From: Malaciobacter halophilus
GTDB taxonomy: Bacteria; Campylobacterota; Campylobacteria; Campylobacterales; Arcobacteraceae
DNA: 64,000 bases
Reading direction: 5' to 3'
NCBI RefSeq assembly: GCF_002837275.1
Contig: NZ_NXIF01000007.1
Coordinates: 1-64,000 of the forward strand
The position numbers and the translations under genes were made by a program. Positions within the stretch are counted from its first letter, which is position 1; the number at the start of each line of letters is the position of its first letter. Under the pieces are notes generated by a model. That model was not told the origin of the DNA and did no database searches. It was given only the letters and a program-made list of their open reading frames with translations. Positions 46,230 through 55,014 of this stretch are shown in pieces.

Positions 46230-47960
46230 ATGCTAGGTCTTGATAAACGAATACTTAATTTTGTAGTGATTATTTGTCTTACAATTATCACTTTTTGGTG
46301 GACTTTTTTCATCTTTCATATGGAGTTTGAAATAAGATTTGTAATAGGCGTAATAGCTATAAGAATGCTAGCTTCTCTTTTGATTTTCAAAGATTTTAGT
46401 TTGAGTTGGTCAAAAGCTACTCAAAAAACTTTTATTATGAAAAGTATTGTTTATATTGTGGCTTTTTGTATCTACATGCCTTTTTATTATGGAGAGCTTA
46501 GATTTGCTTTTATGGCTTCTGAGCTTGCTTTTTATTTGTTTGTTATAAACTTTTCTATGTATTCTTATCATTATTTGATAAATAGAAGTAAGGTTGCAAA
46601 GACTAAAGAGTTGGTTATTTATGGTGCTGGAAAAGCAGGGATGAAGCTAGAAGAAGAGTTTAGAGAGAGTAAATATAAAGTAAAGTATTTTGTAGATGAT
46701 GATAAGATTTTACAAAAAAGATCAATCGATGCTATTCATATTTTATCTCAAGAAAAGCTAAAAGAAAGATTAGGTGATACTAAGTTAGATCTTTTAGTTA
46801 TTGCAATGCCTAGTGTTTCTAAAAAAAGAATTAAACAAATATATGATGAGGTTGGATACTACTTTAAACAAATAAGAATTCTTCCTGCACTAGAAGATAT
46901 TTTAGCTGAAAAAAACTTCTCAAAACAACTTAAAAATATATCTGTAGAAGATTTGCTTGCAAGGCATCCTCAAGATTTAGACAAAGAGAAAATAGAAAAC
47001 TTTATAAAAGGTAAAGTTGTATTAATTACTGGAGCTGGAGGTAGTATAGGAAGTGAGATAAGCAGGCAGTGTAAGAAGTTTAAAGCAAAACAGCTTATTT
47101 TACTTGATCATAGTGAATTTAATCTTTATAAAATAACAGAAGAGTTAAATGGCTCTGAGATTATACCAGTGATGCAAAATGTAAGAAATTATGATTTTAT
47201 AGAAAAAACTTTTAAGAAATATAAACCTCAAATAGTAATACATGCAGCTGCTTATAAGCATGTACCTTTAGTAGAAGATAATGTTTTAGAAGGTATTTCA
47301 AATAACATACTTGGAACAAAAAATTGTATAGATTTATCTATAAAATATAAAGTTGAAAAGTTTGTATTGATTTCAACAGATAAAGCTGTAAGACCTACAA
47401 ATGTTATGGGTACAACAAAACGAATTTGTGAACTATACGCACAAAATGCAAACACTGAACAAAACACAGAAATTGTTGCAGTTAGATTTGGAAATGTTCT
47501 TGGAAGTAGTGGAAGTGTAATACCAAAGTTTAAATCACAAATTGAAGCAGGAGGACCTATTACTGTAACACATCCAGATATTACAAGATATTTTATGCTT
47601 ATTCCTGAAGCTTGTGAGCTTGTACTTCAAGCTGCAAGTATTGGAAAGGGTGGAGAGATATTTATACTTGATATGGGAGAACCTGTAAAGATTGTAGATT
47701 TAGCTAAAAAGATGTGTGAATTAAGTGGACAAGAAGATATAAAAATAGAGTTTTGTGGATTAAGACCAGGTGAGAAACTTTATGAAGAGTTACTTATAAA
47801 TGATAGTGATAAAAAAACAGATTATGACTCAATTATGGTAGCAAAACCTACAAAATATGATATACATAAACTAAATAATGATATACAAGAACTTTTAGTT
47901 TGTGAAGATAAAATCAAGAAGTTAAAAGAGATAGTTCCAGAGTTTGAACACAATAAGTAA
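46230..47960 (+). CDS. pglF: membrane UDP-GlcNAc 4,6-dehydratase (PglF/WbpM type)
   Basis: A 576-aa enzyme. Four hydrophobic helices occupy about residues 9-112, a first Rossmann-like domain starts at LVIYGAGKAGMKLEEEFRES (about 130), and the catalytic short-chain dehydrogenase domain starts at VVLITGAGGSIGSEISRQ (about 265). It contains HAAAYKHVPLVEDN, the catalytic STDKAVRPTNVMGTTKR that replaces the usual YxxxK, and PGEKLYEELL. It makes the 4-keto-6-deoxy sugar that feeds PglE and PglD. It is the final gene of the operon and is followed by a six-element REP cluster. Confidence 0.93.
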   Translation: MLGLDKRILNFVVIICLTIITFWWTFFIFHMEFEIRFVIGVIAIRMLASLLIFKDFSLSWSKATQKTFIMKSIVYIVAFCIYMPFYYGELRFAFMASELAFYLFVINFSMYSYHYLINRSKVAKTKELVIYGAGKAGMKLEEEFRESKYKVKYFVDDDKILQKRSIDAIHILSQEKLKERLGDTKLDLLVIAMPSVSKKRIKQIYDEVGYYFKQIRILPALEDILAEKNFSKQLKNISVEDLLARHPQDLDKEKIENFIKGKVVLITGAGGSIGSEISRQCKKFKAKQLILLDHSEFNLYKITEELNGSEIIPVMQNVRNYDFIEKTFKKYKPQIVIHAAAYKHVPLVEDNVLEGISNNILGTKNCIDLSIKYKVEKFVLISTDKAVRPTNVMGTTKRICELYAQNANTEQNTEIVAVRFGNVLGSSGSVIPKFKSQIEAGGPITVTHPDITRYFMLIPEACELVLQAASIGKGGEIFILDMGEPVKIVDLAKKMCELSGQEDIKIEFCGLRPGEKLYEELLINDSDKKTDYDSIMVAKPTKYDIHKLNNDIQELLVCEDKIKKLKEIVPEFEHNK

Positions 47961-47968
47961 AATGGATG

Positions 47969-48190
47969 GCACGAATGAATTCGCGCTTCCGTGGAGGCAG
48001 TTCGGAGACTCGAATTTATTCGAGTAGGGTGGAACTTGCTTGAAAATGGCACGAATGAATTCGCGCTTCCGAATGTGGTGGATGAATTTTGATTTCTTTT
48101 GGAAACTCGAATTTATTTGAGTCTTTTGTAAGTTTGGATTTTGGCACGAATGAATTCGCGCTTCCTTGGAGACTCGAATTTATTCGTGTA
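47969..48190. repeat. REP-like cluster, six alternating units B-A-B-A-B-A
   Basis: This fills most of the 332-base gap between pglF and ychF. B units (47969, 48049, 48144) read GCACGAATGAATTCGCGC followed by TTCC. A units (48004, 48101, 48168) read GGAG or GGAA plus ACTCGAATTTATTCGAGT or a close variant. Spacings vary from 2 to about 30 bases. The three B units are identical in core, which suggests recent amplification or gene conversion. The rest of the gap is the AT-rich ychF promoter region; no gene was seen. Confidence 0.88.
48104..48127 (+). terminator. REP-derived terminator-like hairpin after pglF
   Basis: AACTCGAATTTATTTGAGTC can fold with a 6-7-bp stem and is followed by TTTT. It is the only one of the six units here with a T-run on the plus strand, so it may end the long operon. 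Confidence 0.4.
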
Positions 48191-48292
48191 TGGTGAGAAT
48201 GCTTGAATTTTGTGGCTTTTGCTGGTATTTCAGGCTTGAAAAAGTGATTTTTGGATAAAATTGGCTATATTTATATAAAACAAAGGAAACTA

Positions 48293-49396
48293 ATGGGTTT
48301 AGGTGTAGGTATCGTAGGACTTCCAAATGTAGGTAAAAGTACAACATTTAACGCTTTGACAAAGGCACAAAATGCAGAGGCGCAAAACTATCCTTTTTGT
48401 ACTATTGAGCCAAATAAAGCGATTGTTCCAGTACCAGATAAGAGATTAGATGAATTAGCAAAGATTGTTATTCCAGATAAAATTCAACATTCAACTATTG
48501 ATTTTGTTGATATTGCTGGGCTTGTTAGAGGTGCTAGTAAGGGTGAGGGTCTTGGTAATCAGTTTTTATCAAATATTAGAGAAGTTGAAGTAATCTTACA
48601 TATGGTTAGATGTTTTGATGATGGCAATATCACTCATGTTGAGGGTGATGTAAATCCTTTAAGAGATATTGAGATTATTGAAACAGAATTAATTTATGCA
48701 GATATTACTCAAGTTGAAAAGAAAATTGATAGACTTAAAAAACAATCAAAAGGTTCAAAAGATGCTGCAGCTCAACTTGTAGTTGCACAAGCTTTACTTG
48801 ATCACTTGGCTGAGTTAGAGCCTGTAAAAACTTTTGAAGATAGTGAAAATGAACTTTTTATTGCCCTTGATAAAGAGCTTAGATTTTTATCAAATAAAGA
48901 TGTGATTTATGGTGCAAATGTTGATGAAGATTCACTAGCAGATGGTGGGAATAAATACGTAGAAGAGTTAAAAGAACATGCACAAGAAGTAAATGCAGAT
49001 GTAATTATGCTTTGTGCAAAGATTGAAGAAGAGCTTGTTGGTTTAGAAGATGATGAAGCTAAAGAGTTTTTAACTGATTTAGGAGTTAAAGAGTCTGGCT
49101 TAGAGCAGATTATTCATACTTCATTTGACAAACTTGGGCTTCAGTCATATTTTACTGCTGGTAAGGTTGAAGTTAGAGCTTGGACAATTAAGAAAAATAC
49201 AAAAGCTCCGCAAGCAGCAGCAGTAATTCATAATGATTTTGAAAAAGGTTTTATCAAAGCTGAAGTTATTTCTTATGAAGATTTTGTTAGTCTTGGTGGA
49301 GAAGCTAAATGTAAAGAAGCAGGTAAACTAAGACTTGAAGGTAAAGATTATGTTGTTCAAGATGGTGATGTTATGCACTTTAGGTTCAACGTTTAA
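48293..49396 (+). CDS. ychF: redox-regulated ribosome-binding ATPase YchF (OLA1 family)
   Basis: A 367-aa Obg-related P-loop protein. MGLGVGIVGLPNVGKSTTFN is the N-terminal hallmark, followed by NYPFCTIEPNKAIVPVPD, DIAGLVRGASKGEGLGN and the C-terminal TGS-like FTAGKVEVRAWTI, LRLEGKDYVVQDGDVMHFRF. YchF prefers ATP and binds ribosomes. I start it at the ATG at 48293, which follows AAAGGAAACT; an upstream TTG would add 14 residues lacking in the family. It marks the far border of the polysaccharide island. Confidence 0.96.
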   Translation: MGLGVGIVGLPNVGKSTTFNALTKAQNAEAQNYPFCTIEPNKAIVPVPDKRLDELAKIVIPDKIQHSTIDFVDIAGLVRGASKGEGLGNQFLSNIREVEVILHMVRCFDDGNITHVEGDVNPLRDIEIIETELIYADITQVEKKIDRLKKQSKGSKDAAAQLVVAQALLDHLAELEPVKTFEDSENELFIALDKELRFLSNKDVIYGANVDEDSLADGGNKYVEELKEHAQEVNADVIMLCAKIEEELVGLEDDEAKEFLTDLGVKESGLEQIIHTSFDKLGLQSYFTAGKVEVRAWTIKKNTKAPQAAAVIHNDFEKGFIKAEVISYEDFVSLGGEAKCKEAGKLRLEGKDYVVQDGDVMHFRFNV

Positions 49397-49419
49397 TTTT
49401 ATGTAGATGAAAGATTAGT

Positions 49420-49425
49420 TATAAT
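49420..49425 (+). promoter_or_regulatory. putative -10 box for the HDOD gene
   Basis: A perfect TATAAT at 49420-49425 in the 62-base gap after ychF. AGGAG is present before the GTG start at 49459. Confidence 0.45.
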
Positions 49426-49458
49426 CTAGCTAATTTAAACTTAATTTAGGAGTTTTAA

Positions 49459-50283
49459 GTGCCAGAAAATATTTTAGAAAAAATTGAGTCATTACCTCCT
49501 CTTCCTAAAACAATTGCAGAGATTGAAGAGTATAGACAAAAAAGAGATAAAGAAGCTTTTGAATTACTAAAGATAATTGAAAAAGATGCCTTGATAATTT
49601 CCACATTATTAAAGGTTTCAAATTCAGCGATGTTTGGATTTAGAAGCAAGGTTGAAACTCCAAGTAGAGCTATTAATTTATTAGGGATTAACTTCACAAT
49701 TTCTATTGCAATTGGCGGTACTGTACAAAACTTGCTAAAGGCAAATTTATCTGCTTATGGAATTAATAGTGATGATTTTATGAGAGTTTCAAATATGGCA
49801 ACTACCTTAACTAATCTTTGGTTATCAAAAGTCTCTTTTGACTTAAAAGAAGAGCTTATCTTACCCTCTTTACTTCAAGAAGCAGGAAAGTTTATTATTG
49901 CTGATATTTTAGAGCTTGAGGGTAAAACAAATGAATTCAAAGATTTATTAAGACAAGGTAAGTCAACAGCACAAGCAGAAAAAGAGATTTTAGGATTAAG
50001 TACTTCTGAGATTACTGCAAGGATTTTCAGGCACTGGAAACTAAGTGATACTTTGATTGATTCAATAGAGTTTGTAGATGATATAAGCAAAGTTGATGAA
50101 GCTTATAAGCAAAGAGCACAAATCCTTGATGTTGTAAAAACAGCTTGTGAAGTAACAGCTCCTTTAAGTGATGATAATGTAGATAAAGCTATACAAAAAG
50201 CAAAAGCTTACAACCTTGATGTAAAATCACTAGAAAACGCTATTGAAAAACTAGAAGACAGACTTTTAGATGAACAAGTATAA
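49459..50283 (+). CDS. HDOD domain protein
   Basis: A 274-aa protein that is almost entirely an HDOD domain (ILEKIESLPPLPKTIAEIEE, DALIISTLLKVSNSAMFGFR, TPSRAINLLGINFTISIAIG, SLLQEAGKFIIADILEL). The HD metal residues are not conserved, as is normal for HDOD. Such domains occur in signalling and c-di-GMP or stress networks and usually act by protein interaction. The start is GTG. It is convergent with the degenerate-GGDEF gene, from which it is separated by a short hairpin. Confidence 0.9.
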   Translation: MPENILEKIESLPPLPKTIAEIEEYRQKRDKEAFELLKIIEKDALIISTLLKVSNSAMFGFRSKVETPSRAINLLGINFTISIAIGGTVQNLLKANLSAYGINSDDFMRVSNMATTLTNLWLSKVSFDLKEELILPSLLQEAGKFIIADILELEGKTNEFKDLLRQGKSTAQAEKEILGLSTSEITARIFRHWKLSDTLIDSIEFVDDISKVDEAYKQRAQILDVVKTACEVTAPLSDDNVDKAIQKAKAYNLDVKSLENAIEKLEDRLLDEQV

Positions 50284-50284
50284 T

Positions 50285-50303
50285 TAAGGCTAAAAAAGCC
50301 TTA
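50285..50303. terminator. short bidirectional hairpin between convergent genes
   Basis: TAAGGCT (50285-50291) and AGCCTTA (50297-50303) form a 7-bp stem around AAAAA. It fills the 21-base gap between two convergent stop codons. The flanking T-tracts are weak on both sides. Confidence 0.5.
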
Positions 50304-50304
50304 G

Positions 50305-52698
50305 TTATTTAAATTCATAATATTTTTCTTTTGACTTTCTTGCCAAAGTGATGCAGTGTGCTGATTTTTCTAGTATATTCTCACTATTTCCCCATGATAC
50401 TGCAAATGTTAAATCAAAATTTATTTGATTTTCTTGATAAATAATTTTTGTTTTTTTTATCTTTTGTATATAACTATCCATATTTGAATTTAGTGGTAAT
50501 ATTGCTCCAAATTTTGGTCCTGATAGTCTGTAAATATTTAAAAAACTTTCAAGCTCTTTGGCGTAATTTTTTAGTATGATATCTGTTTTTGCATAACTTA
50601 GTTTTTCATTATATTCATCTATATTATTTATATAAAACTCTATAAAAATAAATTCATTTTTGATATCATTTAAATCTTTTTGAAGTCTATTTACATTTCT
50701 AAGACCTGTGATTTTATCAAAAAACATTGGAATTGTTTTTTGGTAGCTTATGATTATATTTGATACATTTTTTTTCATATACTCTTTTGTATTTATAAAT
50801 AGATGTTGAAATACTTCTTTATATACTGTTGAGTAAATTATTTTTAATTCAAAGTTTGAAAATAAAGGTATTTTTACTGTTTCATATCCCAAATCAAGTA
50901 TCGTACAATCTTTTTGACAAAGTCCATCTACAACTGCAAAAGCTAGTCCATAAAATACTTCTTTTGAGATAAACTCTTCTATGTATTTGTTTACTTTTTC
51001 ATCATCAAGATTTTTTTCATTTAAGATATTTGTTATCACATCAGATAGCTTTTGATTCATATAGTATGTTTTATTTATTTTATTTTGATTTATATGTTTA
51101 AGTACGCTTTTTCTACCAAGTTCATAATACTTTTCATCTTCTATATATTCATAATCTAAATCAAGCTCTTTTATAAGTCTTTTTCCATAATTGATAAATA
51201 TTTTATCATTTATAGTTTTGTATTCATTTTCAAGTAAAGTGTTTCCATTTATATTTTTGTATATTGCAAAGTAGTTTTTTGATAGTTCTATGACTTTTGT
51301 TTCATAGCTATATGAATAGTATAAGCTAAGTGATAAAAATATTTTTGTATATACACTTATTAGATGTGAAGCAACGCTATTTTTATTTACATAATCAACT
51401 ATAATTCTAGCTAATTCATCATCAATTATGAAGCTATTTTGTCTAATAAATCTATGTATGATAACATCACAAATATTTATTTTATAAAACTCTAAATAGT
51501 CATTGTCAAACTTCTCCATTGCAAGAAATTTTTTGATTATATCTATTAAGATGTCATTTTTTATTTGTGTTGAATATAGTGTGATTGCATATATGATTTG
51601 AATTGTTGAGTTATCAAAATTTTTATTTTTAAAGAAATCATCAATTATTAAAAATATATCATCTTCACAATTGCTACTATATATGAAAATATAGTTATTT
51701 ATAAGGTGATTTTTAAACTCGCTTATTGTTTTAAATTTTGGAATATATGTATGAATGATAGTCTCTTCATACAAATCTAAGATATTTTTAAAATTGATAA
51801 GATCTTTGTATTCATTATAATCATACTCTGTTTCAAGTTTATATATCATATTTGAAAGTAGGGTTGTTATGGTATTTAGATATATTTTGTATTCATTTAA
51901 TTCATTTGAGTTACCAAAATGTGTACTTTTTGAAAGTTCATAACCATCATTTGATTTTTCAAAGTTAAAGTAAAACTCAGCTATTAATTCAGTCACACTT
52001 TTATTTTTAATATCTATATATGGTATATGTGCATAATAAAATAGAAGTTTTCCTAAAATATTATTTAAAATATTTACTTTTTCTTCTTCTAGTTTTACTT
52101 TAAATTTTAAAATATTTATTGTTTCTGTCAAAATTTCTAATATTGGATTAATACTTCTTTTTCTTTGTACATCATTTGAGTTTACTTTACACAATACATT
52201 TACCGTTTCAATAAGTAAAGTATAGTGTGAAAATAGAAGTTCAAAATGAGTTGTTTTATCTTGAAACTCTTCTAGCTTTGTTTCATAATCTCTAAATAGT
52301 GAGGATAGGTTTTCTGTATTATAACTTATATAATTCTCAAATATTTTGTAATTTTCTCCAAAAGATAGTAGATTAATTATTGTAACTATCTCTTTAAAAA
52401 CTACTGTTTTTTTATCAAAAAATATATTATCAAGCTTTTGTTTAAGTGCTTTAATTAAGAATTTTCTAAAATTTATATTATAGTTTAGTTGTTCATATAT
52501 ATCAGCAGGAAGTTTCTCATCTTTTATATAAAGTTCACAAATATAATTCATAAGAAGCTTATAATCATCATCAATATTAAATAAAAAAGAGTTATTCTCT
52601 TGATTTGAAAGCTTATACTTATTAAGTATATTTGTAACTGCTATGTCTTCATCCTCTAAATCTAAGTATGAAGTTGCATTACTATGTTTATCTAGCAT
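50305..52698 (-). CDS. large uncharacterised protein with a degenerate C-terminal GGDEF-like domain
   Basis: A 797-aa soluble protein. The first 620 residues are helical, rich in I, L, N, K and Y, without signal peptide or transmembrane segment, and I do not recognise a family. The last 140 residues have the GGDEF fold pattern: FFDKITGLRNVNRLQKDL (cf. DxLTGLxNR), FIFIEFYINNIDEYNEKLSY, then IYRLSGPKFGAILP where GGDEF should stand, and FAVSWG. The active-site residues are gone, so it cannot make c-di-GMP by the usual mechanism. It may bind a nucleotide or serve as a scaffold. recO lies 43 bases upstream on the same strand. Confidence 0.75.
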   Translation of the reverse strand: MLDKHSNATSYLDLEDEDIAVTNILNKYKLSNQENNSFLFNIDDDYKLLMNYICELYIKDEKLPADIYEQLNYNINFRKFLIKALKQKLDNIFFDKKTVVFKEIVTIINLLSFGENYKIFENYISYNTENLSSLFRDYETKLEEFQDKTTHFELLFSHYTLLIETVNVLCKVNSNDVQRKRSINPILEILTETINILKFKVKLEEEKVNILNNILGKLLFYYAHIPYIDIKNKSVTELIAEFYFNFEKSNDGYELSKSTHFGNSNELNEYKIYLNTITTLLSNMIYKLETEYDYNEYKDLINFKNILDLYEETIIHTYIPKFKTISEFKNHLINNYIFIYSSNCEDDIFLIIDDFFKNKNFDNSTIQIIYAITLYSTQIKNDILIDIIKKFLAMEKFDNDYLEFYKINICDVIIHRFIRQNSFIIDDELARIIVDYVNKNSVASHLISVYTKIFLSLSLYYSYSYETKVIELSKNYFAIYKNINGNTLLENEYKTINDKIFINYGKRLIKELDLDYEYIEDEKYYELGRKSVLKHINQNKINKTYYMNQKLSDVITNILNEKNLDDEKVNKYIEEFISKEVFYGLAFAVVDGLCQKDCTILDLGYETVKIPLFSNFELKIIYSTVYKEVFQHLFINTKEYMKKNVSNIIISYQKTIPMFFDKITGLRNVNRLQKDLNDIKNEFIFIEFYINNIDEYNEKLSYAKTDIILKNYAKELESFLNIYRLSGPKFGAILPLNSNMDSYIQKIKKTKIIYQENQINFDLTFAVSWGNSENILEKSAHCITLARKSKEKYYEFK

Positions 52699-52741
52699 CT
52701 AATTCTCCTGCAATAGTTAGGATATTATATAATTTTTTTAC

Positions 52742-53359
52742 TTATAGTCCTTGAAGTAAAATATGCCAAAGATAATCAATCTCTTCATCATTAAAACTAA
52801 TAAGTGAATTTTGTTCAAACATCTCTTTTATTTTATCAAGTTTAAACTTTCTTGCAAATGTACATTGAGGATGAGCAGGAACAAAACTTCTTACTAAAGA
52901 TATATCTGTTTGAATCTGTATATCACATAAGAAACAAGTATAATCAACATGAAGTCGTCCTTCATGCTCAAGAAGTTTTAAGTAAGCTTGTATGATAGCT
53001 CTTTTTTCATTTTGTTTTATCATCAAGTGTGATAAGGCATTTAATAAATCAAAATAAAATTCATCTAATTCTTCTATATCTTTAAAGTGATAATAAAATA
53101 GTTTTATAAATCTTTGCCAAGCATACATCTTTTTTGCATCCAATATCCACTCATAATTTAGCTGCATAACATCTCTTAATCTTCCAATATCACTTCTTAG
53201 ATTATGCTCAATCTCAAAATCTATTTTATATCCTACATTTATATTTGAGTGTCTTGCTCCATAAAATCTATATGTTGTATAAACTCTTGTAGGCGTAAGT
53301 ATTGTAACTATTAGATCATCATCTTTTACAGGTTTTACGTCTAAAATGTATCCTTGCAT
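52742..53359 (-). CDS. recO: recombination mediator RecO (small Campylobacterota form)
   Basis: A 205-aa protein with an N-terminal OB-fold (MQGYILDVKPVKDDDLIVTI, LTPTRVYTTYRFYGARHSNI) and a helical C-terminal part. RecO loads RecA onto SSB-coated single strands in the RecFOR/RecOR pathway. CFLCDIQIQ retains one CxxC pair, whereas E. coli-type RecO zinc sites vary. It is about 35 residues shorter than E. coli RecO, as is usual in this phylum. Confidence 0.85.
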   Translation of the reverse strand: MQGYILDVKPVKDDDLIVTILTPTRVYTTYRFYGARHSNINVGYKIDFEIEHNLRSDIGRLRDVMQLNYEWILDAKKMYAWQRFIKLFYYHFKDIEELDEFYFDLLNALSHLMIKQNEKRAIIQAYLKLLEHEGRLHVDYTCFLCDIQIQTDISLVRSFVPAHPQCTFARKFKLDKIKEMFEQNSLISFNDEEIDYLWHILLQGL

Positions 53360-53489
53360 ATATAAAAACTCTTTTTTTGTGTTTATTTGTAATACTTTTT
53401 TATTAAAAAAATTATAACAAAACTAAAATAGATATATGCTTCAAATAAATTTATGGTATCATATATATAAAACAAGAAAGGATAAATTA

Positions 53490-53801
53490 ATGGCAGAATT
53501 CGAAAATGTAAATATAGCAAAAGCTGCAAATGTATTTTTTGATGGAAATATAACAAGTAGATCTATTGAGTTCAAAGATGGTACAAGGAAAACTTTAGGA
53601 ATTATGCTACCTGGTGAGTATGAATTAAATACTGTAAATAAAGAGATTATGGATATTCAAACTGGTGAACTAGAAGTTATGCTACCAGCTGAAGATTGGA
53701 TGGAAGTAAAAGCTCCTGGAAGTTTTGAAATACCTGCAAACTCAAAATTTAAATTAAGAGTAAAAAGTTTAGTTGATTATTGTTGTTCGTTTATTAAATA
53801 G
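53490..53801 (+). CDS. ppnP: pyrimidine/purine nucleoside phosphorylase PpnP (DUF1255)
   Basis: A 103-aa single cupin-like domain. ANVFFDGNITSRSIEFKDGT, KTLGIMLPGEYELNTVNKEI, MDIQTGELEVMLP and PGSFEIPANSKFKLRV match the PpnP/YaiE family, which phosphorolyses a broad set of nucleosides. I start it at the ATG at 53490, after AAAGGATAAATTA; an upstream in-frame start adds 18 residues not found in the family. It is transcribed alone and divergently from recO. Confidence 0.92.
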   Translation: MAEFENVNIAKAANVFFDGNITSRSIEFKDGTRKTLGIMLPGEYELNTVNKEIMDIQTGELEVMLPAEDWMEVKAPGSFEIPANSKFKLRVKSLVDYCCSFIK

Positions 53802-53811
53802 TTGTCATTAA

Positions 53812-53848
53812 ACAATGCGATATAATCGCATTGTAAAATGGCTTTTTT
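53812..53848. terminator. terminator hairpin between convergent ppnP and the NosL gene
   Basis: ACAATGCGA (53812-53820) and TCGCATTGT (53826-53834) form a perfect 9-bp stem with a TATAA loop. A T6 run follows about eight bases downstream on the plus strand. It is the strongest stem in this intergenic region. Confidence 0.6.
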
Positions 53849-54947
53849 AGTATAACATACTCTCTTTTACCTCTTCAAATTTCAATATTTTTTTACCATA
53901 GTGACTATTTTTAAATGCATTTGCTGATTTTTCATCTTTAAATGGAATTAACTCTTCTCCCATTGGACCATATACATTTGAACCTACTACATAAAAAGCA
54001 CTTTTACCATCAATAGCTTCAAGAGTATAATAATCAGTAACAGTTATATTTTTCATCTGCTGTTTTGTGTGGTTGTGTGAAAACTTTTTTGGATTAAAAT
54101 AGAATTTAAACATATCCTTTGTTCCATCAAAGTAGTGTGTGTGAGTTTTATCTACTTCAATTTTGGCTGCCCATTTTGGATATTTTGCTACATACATTCC
54201 ACAAACTGGACATTTGGCATCTTTAGGTACATGAACTCTTTTATTTTCATTTGTAGCTAATGAAGGGTCATATTTATAAATAGCTACAGCTTGTAGCATT
54301 TTTGGTTTTAAGTTTTTACAAATATTATTATCAATTAAATACTTTTTTGCTTCACCAATTGAGTTAAAATCAGGAGTTTGAATATCTTTATTACACATGG
54401 CATTATAGATTTTTTTACCTTTTTTTGCCATTTTTGCTCTTTTTTTATCTATTCTTATATTGTCATTTTTCAAATCATTTGTAGCAATCTTTAAAGCCTC
54501 ATCAAAAGTTTTAATATCTCCACCATACTCTTTTTGAAACTCTAAAGCATCTTTTTTTGTCAAAAAAGCATATTTGCTTGTCATACTCATAGTACCTTTT
54601 ACAGAACTGCCTACTACATAAAAAGCTTTTTTAGCATCAATTAATTCTAATGTTTTAGTATTTACTACTTTAACATTTTTTATTAGATTGTTAAATTTTT
54701 CATTAACCTTTGCAAAACAATGAAGAGAACAGTACTGCTCTTTATGGCCATTTTTAAACTCAACTGCATGTGATGTTTTATAAAACTTTACTAGATGCAT
54801 TCCACATACATTACAAAACTGTTTACTACTATCAGTTTTAACTAGTGTAGCTTGGTTTTTATTTACTGTTTGAAACATCTTATTTGAACTTGCAAATAGA
54901 TTTATACTAATAAGTAAGAAAACAAGAGGTAATAATCTTTTTAGCAT
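53847..54947 (-). CDS. tandem NosL-type copper-chaperone-like lipoprotein/periplasmic protein
   Basis: A 366-aa protein with a Sec signal (MLKRLLPLVFLLISINLFAS) and two NosL-like domains. The first has QFCNVCGMHLVKFYKTSHAV (about 41-60), a second cysteine pair in EQYCSLHCFA, and FYVVGSSVKGTMS. The second has AKCPVCGMYVAKYPKWAAKI (about 240-259) and FYVVGSNVYGPMGEELIPF. NosL binds Cu(I) via CxxCGM-like motifs and helps to load nitrous-oxide reductase. No nos genes are in the window. The linker carries a third CNKDIQTPDFNS segment. A general copper or heme-copper-oxidase assembly role is possible. Confidence 0.82.
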   Translation of the reverse strand: MLKRLLPLVFLLISINLFASSNKMFQTVNKNQATLVKTDSSKQFCNVCGMHLVKFYKTSHAVEFKNGHKEQYCSLHCFAKVNEKFNNLIKNVKVVNTKTLELIDAKKAFYVVGSSVKGTMSMTSKYAFLTKKDALEFQKEYGGDIKTFDEALKIATNDLKNDNIRIDKKRAKMAKKGKKIYNAMCNKDIQTPDFNSIGEAKKYLIDNNICKNLKPKMLQAVAIYKYDPSLATNENKRVHVPKDAKCPVCGMYVAKYPKWAAKIEVDKTHTHYFDGTKDMFKFYFNPKKFSHNHTKQQMKNITVTDYYTLEAIDGKSAFYVVGSNVYGPMGEELIPFKDEKSANAFKNSHYGKKILKFEEVKESMLY

Positions 54948-55014
54948 TTAACTCTCCTAATATTTTTTTTGATTTTATATTAAAAGAGTTAATTATGTGT
55001 TAAATTAATAAGAG

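Noticed and set aside
48251-48292. TTG start 42 bases upstream of ychF
   Set aside because: The extension is not part of the YchF family, and AAAGGAAACT precedes the ATG at 48293.
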